Assembly (NCBI RefSeq): GCF_018881835.1
Contig: NZ_JACVPO010000001.1
Span: 1,166,852-1,230,851, forward strand
Source: Polynucleobacter hallstattensis
Lineage (GTDB): Bacteria; Pseudomonadota; Gammaproteobacteria; Burkholderiales; Burkholderiaceae
DNA: 64,000 nt
Direction: 5' to 3'
The position numbers and the translations under genes are program-made. Each line of letters begins with the position of its first letter. Within the stretch, counting starts at the first letter, position 1. The notes beneath the pieces are model-generated. The model was not told where the DNA came from. It saw only the letters and a program-made list of their open reading frames with translations, and did not search any database. This document shows, one piece after another, positions 19,750 through 27,953 of the stretch.

Positions 19750-20715
19750 ATGAATAAACAAACGAATACACAAGCAGGCGGAGAAAGCGCTGCTGAAATT
19801 TTGATGGCGCAACCCCGCGGCTTTTGCGCGGGAGTTGATCGTGCAATTAATATTGTGAATGAAGCGCTCACACGCTTTGGTGCTCCAATTTATGTACGTC
19901 ATGAGATTGTTCACAATGCTTACGTCGTGAATGAGCTGCGTGATAAGGGCGCTGTGTTTGTTGAGGAGTTGCATGAAGTTCCTAAAGGCGGCATTGTGGT
20001 GTTTAGCGCCCACGGTGTTTCTCAGGAAGTTCGTCAAGATGCTGAGACGCGTGGCTTGCAGGTATACGACGCAACTTGTCCTTTGGTTACAAAGGTGCAT
20101 GTTGAGGTCATCAAGATGTGTAAGGATGGTTTTACAGTCTTGATGATTGGCCATGCGGGGCACCCGGAGGTCGAAGGTACGATGGGGCAGGTTAAGGAAG
20201 GTGTTCATTTGATTGAGAAAGTGGCAGATATTGCTAAGCTGCCTTTTACTGAGAATGAAAAAATCGCCTTTGTCACACAAACGACACTCTCCGTCGATGA
20301 GACGAAGGAAATCGTCAATGCCTTAATTAAAAAATTCCCGCATATCGTGCAACCTCGTAAGCAAGATATTTGTTATGCCACTCAAAATCGCCAAGATGCT
20401 GTGAAATTTATGGCCCCTCAAGTTGAGGTAGTTATTGTGGTCGGAAGTAAGGCAAGCTCGAACTCGAATCGCTTGCGTGAATTAGCTGAAAAACTGGGCG
20501 TACCGGCCTACATGGTCGATGCACCAGAGCAGCTTCAGGCTGAATGGTTTATTGGCAAGAAGCGCGTAGGCCTAACAGCAGGCGCATCTGCCCCTGAAAG
20601 CCTGGCCCTATCGATTGTGGCAAAGATTCAAGAATTTGGGCCGCGAAGCATTCGTAATCTAGAAGGTGTGGTGGAGGATGTCATATTCTCACTGCCAAAG
20701 AATTTAGTGGGCTAG
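19750..20715 (+). CDS. ispH: 4-hydroxy-3-methylbut-2-enyl diphosphate reductase
   Basis: A 321-residue iron-sulfur enzyme that makes IPP and DMAPP in the last MEP-pathway step. The three cluster cysteines are C26 (PRGFCAGVDRAI), C110 (DATCPLV) and C208 (QDICYATQNRQ); substrate residues appear in HEIVHN, SAHGVS and SNSNRL. It works with dxs and ispA at 46-49 kb of this window. It is read with fkpB, and a terminator follows. Confidence 0.98.
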   Translation: MNKQTNTQAGGESAAEILMAQPRGFCAGVDRAINIVNEALTRFGAPIYVRHEIVHNAYVVNELRDKGAVFVEELHEVPKGGIVVFSAHGVSQEVRQDAETRGLQVYDATCPLVTKVHVEVIKMCKDGFTVLMIGHAGHPEVEGTMGQVKEGVHLIEKVADIAKLPFTENEKIAFVTQTTLSVDETKEIVNALIKKFPHIVQPRKQDICYATQNRQDAVKFMAPQVEVVIVVGSKASSNSNRLRELAEKLGVPAYMVDAPEQLQAEWFIGKKRVGLTAGASAPESLALSIVAKIQEFGPRSIRNLEGVVEDVIFSLPKNLVG

Positions 20716-20754
20716 CAAGTAACGCCATGTTTGGGATGATTGCTGTAATAAAAG

Positions 20755-20780
20755 ATAAAGGGGCTCTGAGCCCCTTTATT
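20755..20780. terminator. Bidirectional terminator between ispH and argD
   Basis: Stem AAAGGGGCT/AGCCCCTTT (20757-20765 and 20769-20777) with a 3-nt loop between converging genes. Confidence 0.9.
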
Positions 20781-20800
20781 ACACTCAATCTGAGTATTGT

Positions 20801-21994
20801 TTAGCTAACTTGCTTGAGCAACTCTCTCAAGATCTTGCACATCTGACGGATTTCATCATCAGAAACATTGAGTGCTGGCATAAAGCGTAGCAGATTAGGT
20901 CTTGGAGAATTAATTAATAAGCCTTCTGGAGTTCTATCACGAGCTAATTCAACTAGCTTCGCGCCGATATCACTGCTCAACATCAGGGCGCGTAATAGTC
21001 CTTCACCGCGCTCGCCATCCAGATGAAATTCTGCGGAGATGGCAAGAAGCTCTTTACTAAGCAATTCACCCTTAGTGCGCACAGACTCTAGGAAGCCTGG
21101 CGCTAACAATTGTTCGATCACGCTGATACCTACTGCGACCATCAGTGGATTGCCGTTATAGGTACCACCCTGATCGCCAGGTACAAAACAAGCAACCGCA
21201 TCGGTTGCCATTAGTGCAGCTAATGGCACGCCACCACCAATGCCTTTGCCCAAGGTCATGATGTCTGGTTCGATGCCGTAGTGCTGATAGGCAAAGAGGG
21301 TGCCAGTACGACCACAGCCAGCTTGAACTTCATCGACGATCAACAGAATATTATTTTCTTTAGTGAATTTACGCAGGCTTTGCATAAATTCCTTAGTAGT
21401 GGGGATGACGCCGCCCTCGCCTTGAACTGGCTCGAGCATGACCGCAACAGTCTTATCGGTTACCAATTTTTTGACGGAATCTAAGTCATTTAAATCGGCT
21501 TTAAGAAAGCCGGGAACTTGTGGGGCAAACATGGTGTCCCAGCCTGGTTTGCCAGATGCGCTCATCGTTGCTAAGGTACGACCATGAAAGCTGTGGTCAA
21601 AAGTAATGATTTCAAAGGCGCCTGATTTATTCAGTTGCCCCCATTTACGCGCCAACTTAATGGCGCCTTCATTAGCCTCAGCTCCGCTATTGGCGAAAAA
21701 TACTTTGTTAAAGCAACTGTTTTCGGTCAAAAGATTCGATAAGCGAATCATTGGCTCGTTATAAAAAGCAGGACTCGGATTAATGAGTTTCTTCGCTTGT
21801 GCATTGAGCGCTTCAATCATGCCGGGGTTGCTATGACCGAGACAGTTCACTGCCCAGCCTTGCAAGAAATCCAAATAACGCTTGCCCTTGTTATCAGTCA
21901 GCCATGAGCCTTTACCTTCAACCATAGTCAACTCTGGTCGCGGGGTGATAAACATCACTGAGTGGGCATCTACGGATTGGGCTGGCTTATTCAT
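20801..21994 (-). CDS. argD: Acetylornithine aminotransferase
   Basis: A 397-residue class III PLP aminotransferase. Key blocks are FFANSGAEANEGAIKLAR, FHGRTLATMSASGKP, LLIVDEVQAGCGRTG and the PLP lysine K250 in MTLGKGIGGG. Family and length fit ArgD (N-acetylornithine or succinyldiaminopimelate transaminase). It is not beside argF/argG here but supplies the same arginine pathway. An ornithine or other omega-aminotransferase is the main alternative. Confidence 0.9.
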   Translation of the reverse strand: MNKPAQSVDAHSVMFITPRPELTMVEGKGSWLTDNKGKRYLDFLQGWAVNCLGHSNPGMIEALNAQAKKLINPSPAFYNEPMIRLSNLLTENSCFNKVFFANSGAEANEGAIKLARKWGQLNKSGAFEIITFDHSFHGRTLATMSASGKPGWDTMFAPQVPGFLKADLNDLDSVKKLVTDKTVAVMLEPVQGEGGVIPTTKEFMQSLRKFTKENNILLIVDEVQAGCGRTGTLFAYQHYGIEPDIMTLGKGIGGGVPLAALMATDAVACFVPGDQGGTYNGNPLMVAVGISVIEQLLAPGFLESVRTKGELLSKELLAISAEFHLDGERGEGLLRALMLSSDIGAKLVELARDRTPEGLLINSPRPNLLRFMPALNVSDDEIRQMCKILRELLKQVS

Positions 21995-22045
21995 ATCGTA
22001 TGCAAAGTGAAATCAAATGAGGTTTCTATTATCGCGCTTAGCAGA

Positions 22046-23092
22046 CTAGTTTGTCGCGAGGTCAGCAGCACTGGTAAAGGAGTCTGCAAAGAATTCCTCT
22101 TCGGGCAGGTTGGACTGGGATGAAAAGTCCTGGCGAGCCGCATTGACCATTACAGGGGCGCCGCAGGCATAGACCTGGTAAGGGCTCATATTGAGATGGT
22201 CGGCCATCACAGCTTGGTGCACAAAGCCTGTGCGTCCATACCATTGATCCTCAGGCAGGGCATCTGAAATGACTGGGATGTACTTGAAGTCAGGAATATC
22301 TTTTGCCCATGACTGGCAGAGCTCATTGAGGTAGAGGTCGCTTGGGCGCCGCCCACCCCAATACAGATGAATCGGGCGCTGGATCTTTTTGAGCTGCATT
22401 TGCTCGACGATGGATTTGATTGGCGCAAAGCCGGTGCCTGCAGCAAGAAAGATGATGGGCTTCTTAGAATCTTCTCTTAAAAAGAAGCTACCCAATGGAC
22501 CTTCAAAGCGGAGGATATCCTTTTCCTTCAGGGCGGGATCTTTTGCGCCAAAAACAAAGTCAGTAAAAAGACCGCCGGGTAAATGGCGAAGATGCAGCTC
22601 GAGAGGGCCGTCTTGATCTGGCGCATTGGCAATCGAGTAGGCGCGGCGCTGCCCATCCTTGAGAAGAAACTCCAAATATTGTCCAGCCAGAAATTGAAAG
22701 CGCTCGGCAGCTGGTAATTGCAATTGAAGAATGGCCACATCTGCGCTCGGTTTTGTAATGGTATTCACGCGACAAGGCACTTTCCGAATCGCGATATCAC
22801 CGGCCCCCTGAACTTCACGAGCTTCAATGAGAAGGTCTGATTTGGGATGGGCGCAGCAAAACAAGGTACCACCGGCGGCTTCATCGGTCGAGCTCAGGGC
22901 TGCAGCACTATGCTGGCCATGCTCTACCTGGCCCTCTAGAATTTTGCCTTTGCAAGAACCACAGGCACCGTTTTTACACCCATAGGGTAGGGTGATGCCC
23001 TGTTGTAATGCTGCTTCAAGAAGGGTTTCATCCTCCTGGACGGTAAATTGTTTGCCGCTCGCCTTGAGCGTGACTTGATAAGACACTCTCAT
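22046..23092 (-). CDS. 2Fe-2S ferredoxin-fused NAD(P)H flavin reductase
   Basis: A 348-residue electron-transfer protein: N-terminal plant-type 2Fe-2S domain (C39, C44, C47 and C79/C80; CKNGACGSCKG), then an FAD-binding barrel (RAYSIANAP) and an NAD domain (FLAAGTGFAPIKSI). Annotators often call this architecture CDP-6-deoxy-delta-3,4-glucoseen reductase, but the true partner is unknown; a link with the Rieske oxygenase at 44.7 kb is only a guess. The start at 23090-23092 has AAAGGA immediately upstream; the frame also extends to 23209, across the divergent epimerase start, which I reject. Confidence 0.9.
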   Translation of the reverse strand: MRVSYQVTLKASGKQFTVQEDETLLEAALQQGITLPYGCKNGACGSCKGKILEGQVEHGQHSAAALSSTDEAAGGTLFCCAHPKSDLLIEAREVQGAGDIAIRKVPCRVNTITKPSADVAILQLQLPAAERFQFLAGQYLEFLLKDGQRRAYSIANAPDQDGPLELHLRHLPGGLFTDFVFGAKDPALKEKDILRFEGPLGSFFLREDSKKPIIFLAAGTGFAPIKSIVEQMQLKKIQRPIHLYWGGRRPSDLYLNELCQSWAKDIPDFKYIPVISDALPEDQWYGRTGFVHQAVMADHLNMSPYQVYACGAPVMVNAARQDFSSQSNLPEEEFFADSFTSAADLATN

Positions 23093-23109
23093 TCCTTTCA
23101 ATAAATCGT

Positions 23110-23115
23110 TACGAT
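23110..23115 (+). promoter_or_regulatory. Predicted -10 box of the epimerase gene (leaderless start)
   Basis: TACGAT ends 7 nt before the ATG at 23123, with no Shine-Dalgarno, in the 30-bp gap between two divergent genes. Confidence 0.45.
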
Positions 23116-23122
23116 GTGATCT

Positions 23123-24010
23123 ATGCAATCTTTTGGTAAATCTCGAATCCTGATCGTTGGCTGTGGTGACATTGGTCTGCGTGTTGCCAAACAGCTCGCT
23201 CGAAGTCATCGCGTGTATGCCTTAACTTCCCAGAAAACACGTTTTCAGGAGTTGAGAGCGGTTGGCGCGATTCCGATTTTGGGGGATCTGGATAAGCCCG
23301 ATAGCTTGTGGCGTTTAAGTGGATTAGCGCAAACCGTGATCCACTTGGCACCACCCCAAAATACAGGTCATCGTGATTGCCGAACTCGCAACCTCCTCCG
23401 AATTTTAGCCCAAGGCTCTGATACTGTTGGGCGCCTGATTTATGTGAGTACAACGGGCGTTTATGGTGATCACGCAGGCGCCAAGGTAAGCGAAGTGACG
23501 CCGGTTAAACCTCAAAGCGAGCGAGCTAAGAGAAGGGTGGATGCAGAAAACTGCCTACGTCTTTGGGCGCCAGCGCATGGAGTTGCCCTCACCATTCTGC
23601 GAGTGCCAGGTATTTATGCTACTGACCGCTTGCCGGTTGAGCGCATTCAGGCCGGCACCCCCGCCTTAAACCCAGCTGAGGATGCTTACTCAAACCACAT
23701 ACAGAGTGATGACTTGGCAAGATTAGTTTGCGCTGCTGTTTATCACGGCAAGCCACAACGCGTCATTAATGCATGTGACGGTGGTGAAACCAAGATGGGT
23801 GATTACTTTGATGAAGTAGCTGATGCGTTTGGCTTAGAGCGGCCACCCAGATTGCCAGCTGAGCAGTTGGAGAAAATCGTATCCCCCATGCTGTGGTCTT
23901 TTATGCGGGAGTCACGGCGCGTAACAAATACACGGCTAGCCGAATTGAAAACCCCGCTACGCTATCCTAGCGTGGCAGAGTTTCTGAAAACTATTTCCAA
24001 GAATCCTTAA
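23123..24010 (+). CDS. NAD(P)-dependent epimerase/dehydratase-like protein
   Basis: A 295-residue Rossmann protein of the extended/atypical SDR type (YeeZ-like). The nucleotide loop is ILIVGCGDIGLRVA near residue 9, and the second conserved block is LIYVSTTGVYGDHAG. The SDR catalytic Tyr is seen in GVYGD but a standard YxxxK is not obvious. The substrate is unknown. It is divergent from the flavin reductase and converges on glnS, overlapping its 3' end by 20 bp. Confidence 0.87.
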   Translation: MQSFGKSRILIVGCGDIGLRVAKQLARSHRVYALTSQKTRFQELRAVGAIPILGDLDKPDSLWRLSGLAQTVIHLAPPQNTGHRDCRTRNLLRILAQGSDTVGRLIYVSTTGVYGDHAGAKVSEVTPVKPQSERAKRRVDAENCLRLWAPAHGVALTILRVPGIYATDRLPVERIQAGTPALNPAEDAYSNHIQSDDLARLVCAAVYHGKPQRVINACDGGETKMGDYFDEVADAFGLERPPRLPAEQLEKIVSPMLWSFMRESRRVTNTRLAELKTPLRYPSVAEFLKTISKNP

Positions 24011-25763
24011 GTCCGACCGTACGATTAAATACCGGTTGACCTGGTTTTGATTCGCTTAGATCCGCAACAAAGTAGCCATGGCGCTCAAACTGAAAACGAT
24101 CTTCCGCTTTGGCGTCCTTCATGCACGGCTCTAAGTACGCACTAATCGTTTGTTTCGAGTGAGGATTGATTGCGTCCAGGAAATTTTTATCCCCGCTATC
24201 CGGATGCGGATCATTAAACAGGTGATCGTAAAGGCGCACTTGTGCAGGCACAGCTTCCGCAGCGCTGACCCAATGAATATTGCCCTTGACCTTGTAATTA
24301 TTTGAGCCGGGGGTGCCGCTCTTGCTATCTGCGAAGTGCGTTGCATTAACTTGAATCACCTTGCCATTAGCATCTACTTCAAATCCGGTGCACTCAATCA
24401 CAAAACCATGACGCAAACGCACACGTCCCCCAGCTTGGTCGCCAATTGGTGGGTAGAGTCTGAAGAACCCCTTGACGGGCTCTTTCATGAAATCATCTTC
24501 TTCAATCCACAATTCTTTGGTGAAATGAAACTCGCGATTACCCCACTCGGGATGCTGTGGATGGCGCGGCGCTGAGCAAGGTTCGCTCGCGGACGCAACC
24601 CAGTTCTCAATGACGAGCTTGAGTGGCTTGAGGACTGCTGTGGCTCGTGGAGCCTTGGCTTCAAGATCATCCCGTAAAGCTTGGTCTAGGGTGCTCATAT
24701 CAATCCAGCTATCTGCTTTAGAAACGCCAATGCGTTCGCAGAACAGACGAATACTCTCTGGCGTGTAACCCCTACGACGAATACCTACGATGGTTGGCAT
24801 CCGAGGATCATCCCAGCCATCTACATGCTTTTCTTCTACTAATTGCAAGAGCTTACGTTTACTTGTGATGGTGTAAGTTAAGTTGAGGCGGGCGAATTCA
24901 TATTGATGTGGAACAGGATTTTTGAAGTTCCCTAGCTCCGCTAATGAGGCAACAATCCAATCGTAGAGCGGACGATTATTTTCAAACTCCAAAGTGCAAA
25001 TAGAGTGTGAAATATTTTCTAGGGCATCAGAAATACAGTGTGTGAAATCATATAAAGGGTAGATGCACCACTTACTACCAGTGCGGTGGTGATCTACATG
25101 GCGAATGCGATAGACCACAGGATCACGCATCACAATATTCGGATGCGCCATGTCGATCTTCAAGCGCAGTACATGCTCGCCATCTTTATATTTACTGTCA
25201 CGCATCTCGCGAAATAAAGCGAGGTTCTCATCGGGCGTGCGATCGCGATACGGACTATTTTTTCCAGCTTGTCCAAAGTTGCCGCGATTGGTGTGGATGT
25301 CATCTGCGCTCTGACTATCAACATAGGCTTTGCTATTTTGAATCAGAATTTCGGCAAACTCATACAGTTGGTCAAAGTAATCGCTTGCGTGATACAGATG
25401 TGTACCCCAATTAAAGCCAAGCCATTTCACTGCATCCAAAATACTGTCAGCGTACTCAACATCTTCTTTGACTGGATTGGTGTCATCTAAGCGCATATTG
25501 CAACGCGCACCACCCGCTTGATTGTTGTAGTCAGCGGCCAAGCCAAAGTTCAAGCAAATACTTTTGGCATGGCCAATATGAAGATAGCCATTGGGTTCTG
25601 GTGGGAAGCGCGTAATGATGGAAGGGATGGCCTGACCCTCTCGATTAGTCCGATTCTGGTAGACGCCACTCGCCAGATCATGATCGATGATCTGGCGCAA
25701 AAAGTTAGAGGGCTCAGCAAGAGTGCCGGCAGGCGATTTAGATGGTTTGCTATCTTGGGACAT
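23991..25763 (-). CDS. glnS: Glutaminyl-tRNA synthetase
   Basis: A 590-residue class I synthetase. The first signature is FPPEPNGYLHIGHAKSICLNFG, and the KMSKS-equivalent is the TSKRKL block (YTITSKRKLLQLV). The C-terminal anticodon-binding beta-barrels are present (LWIEEDDF, GGRVRLRHGFVIEC). The ATG at 25761-25763 (MSQDSKPSKS) is chosen; the frame extends to 25811 into the terminator of tctA. A TACAAT ends 6 nt upstream. Its last 20 bp overlap the convergent epimerase gene. Confidence 0.98.
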   Translation of the reverse strand: MSQDSKPSKSPAGTLAEPSNFLRQIIDHDLASGVYQNRTNREGQAIPSIITRFPPEPNGYLHIGHAKSICLNFGLAADYNNQAGGARCNMRLDDTNPVKEDVEYADSILDAVKWLGFNWGTHLYHASDYFDQLYEFAEILIQNSKAYVDSQSADDIHTNRGNFGQAGKNSPYRDRTPDENLALFREMRDSKYKDGEHVLRLKIDMAHPNIVMRDPVVYRIRHVDHHRTGSKWCIYPLYDFTHCISDALENISHSICTLEFENNRPLYDWIVASLAELGNFKNPVPHQYEFARLNLTYTITSKRKLLQLVEEKHVDGWDDPRMPTIVGIRRRGYTPESIRLFCERIGVSKADSWIDMSTLDQALRDDLEAKAPRATAVLKPLKLVIENWVASASEPCSAPRHPQHPEWGNREFHFTKELWIEEDDFMKEPVKGFFRLYPPIGDQAGGRVRLRHGFVIECTGFEVDANGKVIQVNATHFADSKSGTPGSNNYKVKGNIHWVSAAEAVPAQVRLYDHLFNDPHPDSGDKNFLDAINPHSKQTISAYLEPCMKDAKAEDRFQFERHGYFVADLSESKPGQPVFNRTVGLKDSWK

Positions 25764-25769
25764 GCGCCC

Positions 25770-25775
25770 ATTGTA
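25770..25775 (-). promoter_or_regulatory. Predicted -10 box of glnS (leaderless start)
   Basis: TACAAT on the minus strand ends 6 nt before the glnS ATG, with no Shine-Dalgarno. Confidence 0.5.
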
Positions 25776-25793
25776 GAGAAAAGCCCTTCCTAT

Positions 25794-25825
25794 AAAGAAA
25801 AAAGCCCGCAAACTGCTGCGGGCTC
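25794..25825 (-). terminator. Terminator after tctA
   Basis: Stem AGCCCGCA/TGCGGGCT (25803-25810 and 25817-25824), followed on the minus strand by a T-rich run. It separates tctBA from glnS. Confidence 0.9.
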
Positions 25826-25847
25826 GTTTCTGGGAAGCGCTCGAGAA

Positions 25848-27350
25848 TTAATCTTCTACGAAAGCCTCTTCACGGGTTTTCTTAACCGCAGGTAAGGCTA
25901 CGATCACAACTAAGAGGGCTGCCGCAATGAGCAAACCTAAGGAGAGTGGTCGGGTTACGAAGGTCGTGAAGTCACCACGTGACAACAAGAGGGCGCGGCG
26001 GAAGTTCTCTTCCATCATCGGTCCAAGTACAAAGCCTAGGAGCAATGGGGGTGGCTCGCAACCTAATTTAAAGAAGAGGTAACCAATTAAACCAAAGGCT
26101 GCGGTTACATAAACGTCAAATACGGTGTTGTTGACGGTATAGACGCCGATACAGCAGAACACCAAGATTGCTGGGTAGAGAAAGCGATATGGAATCTTCA
26201 GTAGCTTTACCCATAAACCAATCAGCGGCAAGTTCAAGAGAATCAACATCACGTTACCAATCCACATCGAGGCAATCAGACCCCAGAACAAAGCTGGGTT
26301 GCTTGTCATGACTTGCGGACCAGGCTGAATGTTGTGAATTGTCATCGCACCAACCATCAAGGCCATGACGGCATTCGGTGGGATGCCTAAGGTAAGCAAT
26401 GGTATGAAGGAGGTTTGAGCGGCAGCGTTGTTTGCTGCTTCAGGACCTGCTACACCCTCAATCGCACCCTTACCAAACTCATGGCTGTACTTAGAGGATT
26501 TCTTTTCAACTGAGTAGGCGCCAAAGGCTGCCAAAGCCGCACCGCCGCCTGGCAGAATACCTAAGGTGGAGCCGATGGTGGTACCGCGCAAGATCGAAGG
26601 AATCATGCGCTTGATATCAGTCTTGGTTGGCATCATAGTGGTGAGCTTATTCAGGAAGCCCTCGTCATCACCAGTTTTTTCTAGGTTGCCCATAATTTCC
26701 GCAAAACCAAAGACACCCATGGCAACGGCTACGAATCCAATGCCGTCACTTAATTCGGGGATGTCAAAAGCATAGCGTGACACGCCAGAGTTCACGTCAG
26801 TACCAATCAAGCCCATTAAAAGACCAAGGATGATCATGCCGATCGCCTTGATCAGAGAGCCTGAGGCAAGAACGACGGCGCCAATCAGTCCAAGAACCAT
26901 TAAGGAGAAGTACTCAGCGGGACCGAACTTAAATGCTAATTGGGAGAGTGGTGCAGCAAAAGCAGCCAAAACCAATGTTGCTACGCAACCAGCGAAGAAT
27001 GAACCCATACCGGCAGTAAAGAGGGCTACACCTGCTCGACCATTTCTGGCCATTTGGTAACCGTCAATCGCCGTCACCACCGAGGACGTTTCTCCTGGTA
27101 TGTTGAGCAAAATCGCAGTAGTAGAGCCACCGTACTGTGAGCCGTAGTAAATACCCGCCAACATAATCAAAGCAGCAATTGGAGGCAATGCATAGGTGGC
27201 TGGCAGGAGCATCGCAATTGTCGCAATTGGGCCCAGACCTGGCAAAACACCAATTAATGTACCCAAAATACAGCCAATCAGGCAGTACATCAGATTTTGT
27301 AAGGTAAACGCTGTGTCGAAACCGAGCGCTAAATTAGCAAATAAATCCAT
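25848..27350 (-). CDS. tctA: Tripartite tricarboxylate transporter large permease TctA
   Basis: A 500-residue inner-membrane protein with about ten to twelve hydrophobic segments. Family blocks include GVLPGLGPIATIAMLLP, YGSQYGGSTTAILLNIPGE and the second repeat GILPGGGAALAAFGAY and LGIPPNAVMALMVGAM. It is the large membrane subunit of a TTT carboxylate importer. It follows tctB by 18 bp. No receptor gene (TctC) is next to them; the only receptor in the window is at 60816. Confidence 0.95.
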   Translation of the reverse strand: MDLFANLALGFDTAFTLQNLMYCLIGCILGTLIGVLPGLGPIATIAMLLPATYALPPIAALIMLAGIYYGSQYGGSTTAILLNIPGETSSVVTAIDGYQMARNGRAGVALFTAGMGSFFAGCVATLVLAAFAAPLSQLAFKFGPAEYFSLMVLGLIGAVVLASGSLIKAIGMIILGLLMGLIGTDVNSGVSRYAFDIPELSDGIGFVAVAMGVFGFAEIMGNLEKTGDDEGFLNKLTTMMPTKTDIKRMIPSILRGTTIGSTLGILPGGGAALAAFGAYSVEKKSSKYSHEFGKGAIEGVAGPEAANNAAAQTSFIPLLTLGIPPNAVMALMVGAMTIHNIQPGPQVMTSNPALFWGLIASMWIGNVMLILLNLPLIGLWVKLLKIPYRFLYPAILVFCCIGVYTVNNTVFDVYVTAAFGLIGYLFFKLGCEPPPLLLGFVLGPMMEENFRRALLLSRGDFTTFVTRPLSLGLLIAAALLVVIVALPAVKKTREEAFVED

Positions 27351-27368
27351 TTTTAGAGTCCCGGTTCG

Positions 27369-27830
27369 TTATTGTTGTAGAAATACAGGTAGGAGTGGGA
27401 ACTGAAGCTTGAGACCCACAACAAAGACTGAATAAGTAAAGGTCACCAGGAAGGCTGCATTAATCAAGGAGCCTTTCCAAGTGAACTCTTTGCTGGCGCT
27501 AGCTGACACTAGTACCAAGACCACTACAGCGACTAGAAAGCCCATGCGTGGCAGCAATAAGCCATAGAGCACTACCGAGCCTGTAATTTGCGCAATGATC
27601 TTCCAATTGAACTTAGGAATGGATTCGATAGCAGCTTTAGCGCCCATAGATTTAACTAGGACTAAGAGCCCCAAAAACGTCATCAGTATGCCAAGCCAAA
27701 ATGGAAAGTAGCCTGGCCCCATCTTGGCTGCAGTGCCCATGGGGTAATGGGTAGCTACGATGGTGAAGAATAGGCCAATAACCATATACATGATTCCGGC
27801 ACCAAAATCCCGTTGATTGCGAATTTTCAA
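27369..27830 (-). CDS. tctB: Tripartite tricarboxylate transporter small subunit TctB
   Basis: A 153-residue protein with four hydrophobic segments and the family start (RDFGAGIMYMVIGLFFTIVATHYPMGTAAKMGPGYFP compressed here: RDFGAGIMYM ... GPGYFPFWLG). It is the small membrane subunit of the TTT importer with TctA. Order tctB-tctA without tctC is seen in several betaproteobacteria, where separate Bug receptors feed shared permeases. The AGGAGCTC stretch just upstream of the ATG provides a Shine-Dalgarno. Confidence 0.92.
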   Translation of the reverse strand: MKIRNQRDFGAGIMYMVIGLFFTIVATHYPMGTAAKMGPGYFPFWLGILMTFLGLLVLVKSMGAKAAIESIPKFNWKIIAQITGSVVLYGLLLPRMGFLVAVVVLVLVSASASKEFTWKGSLINAAFLVTFTYSVFVVGLKLQFPLLPVFLQQ

Positions 27831-27940
27831 GTTGAGCTCCTTATATCGACTTAAAGGCCGATCTATTTATTGATGTTACGGGATTGTAAGGCAGGATTGA
27901 GGTGATTTACCCAGGTTTTGCCCCCGACTAGTGCCAATGC

Positions 27941-27946
27941 GATAAT
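27941..27946 (+). promoter_or_regulatory. Predicted -10 box of alaS (leaderless start)
   Basis: GATAAT ends 7 nt before the alaS ATG at 27954; no Shine-Dalgarno is visible. Confidence 0.45.
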
Positions 27947-27953
27947 TATTCGC

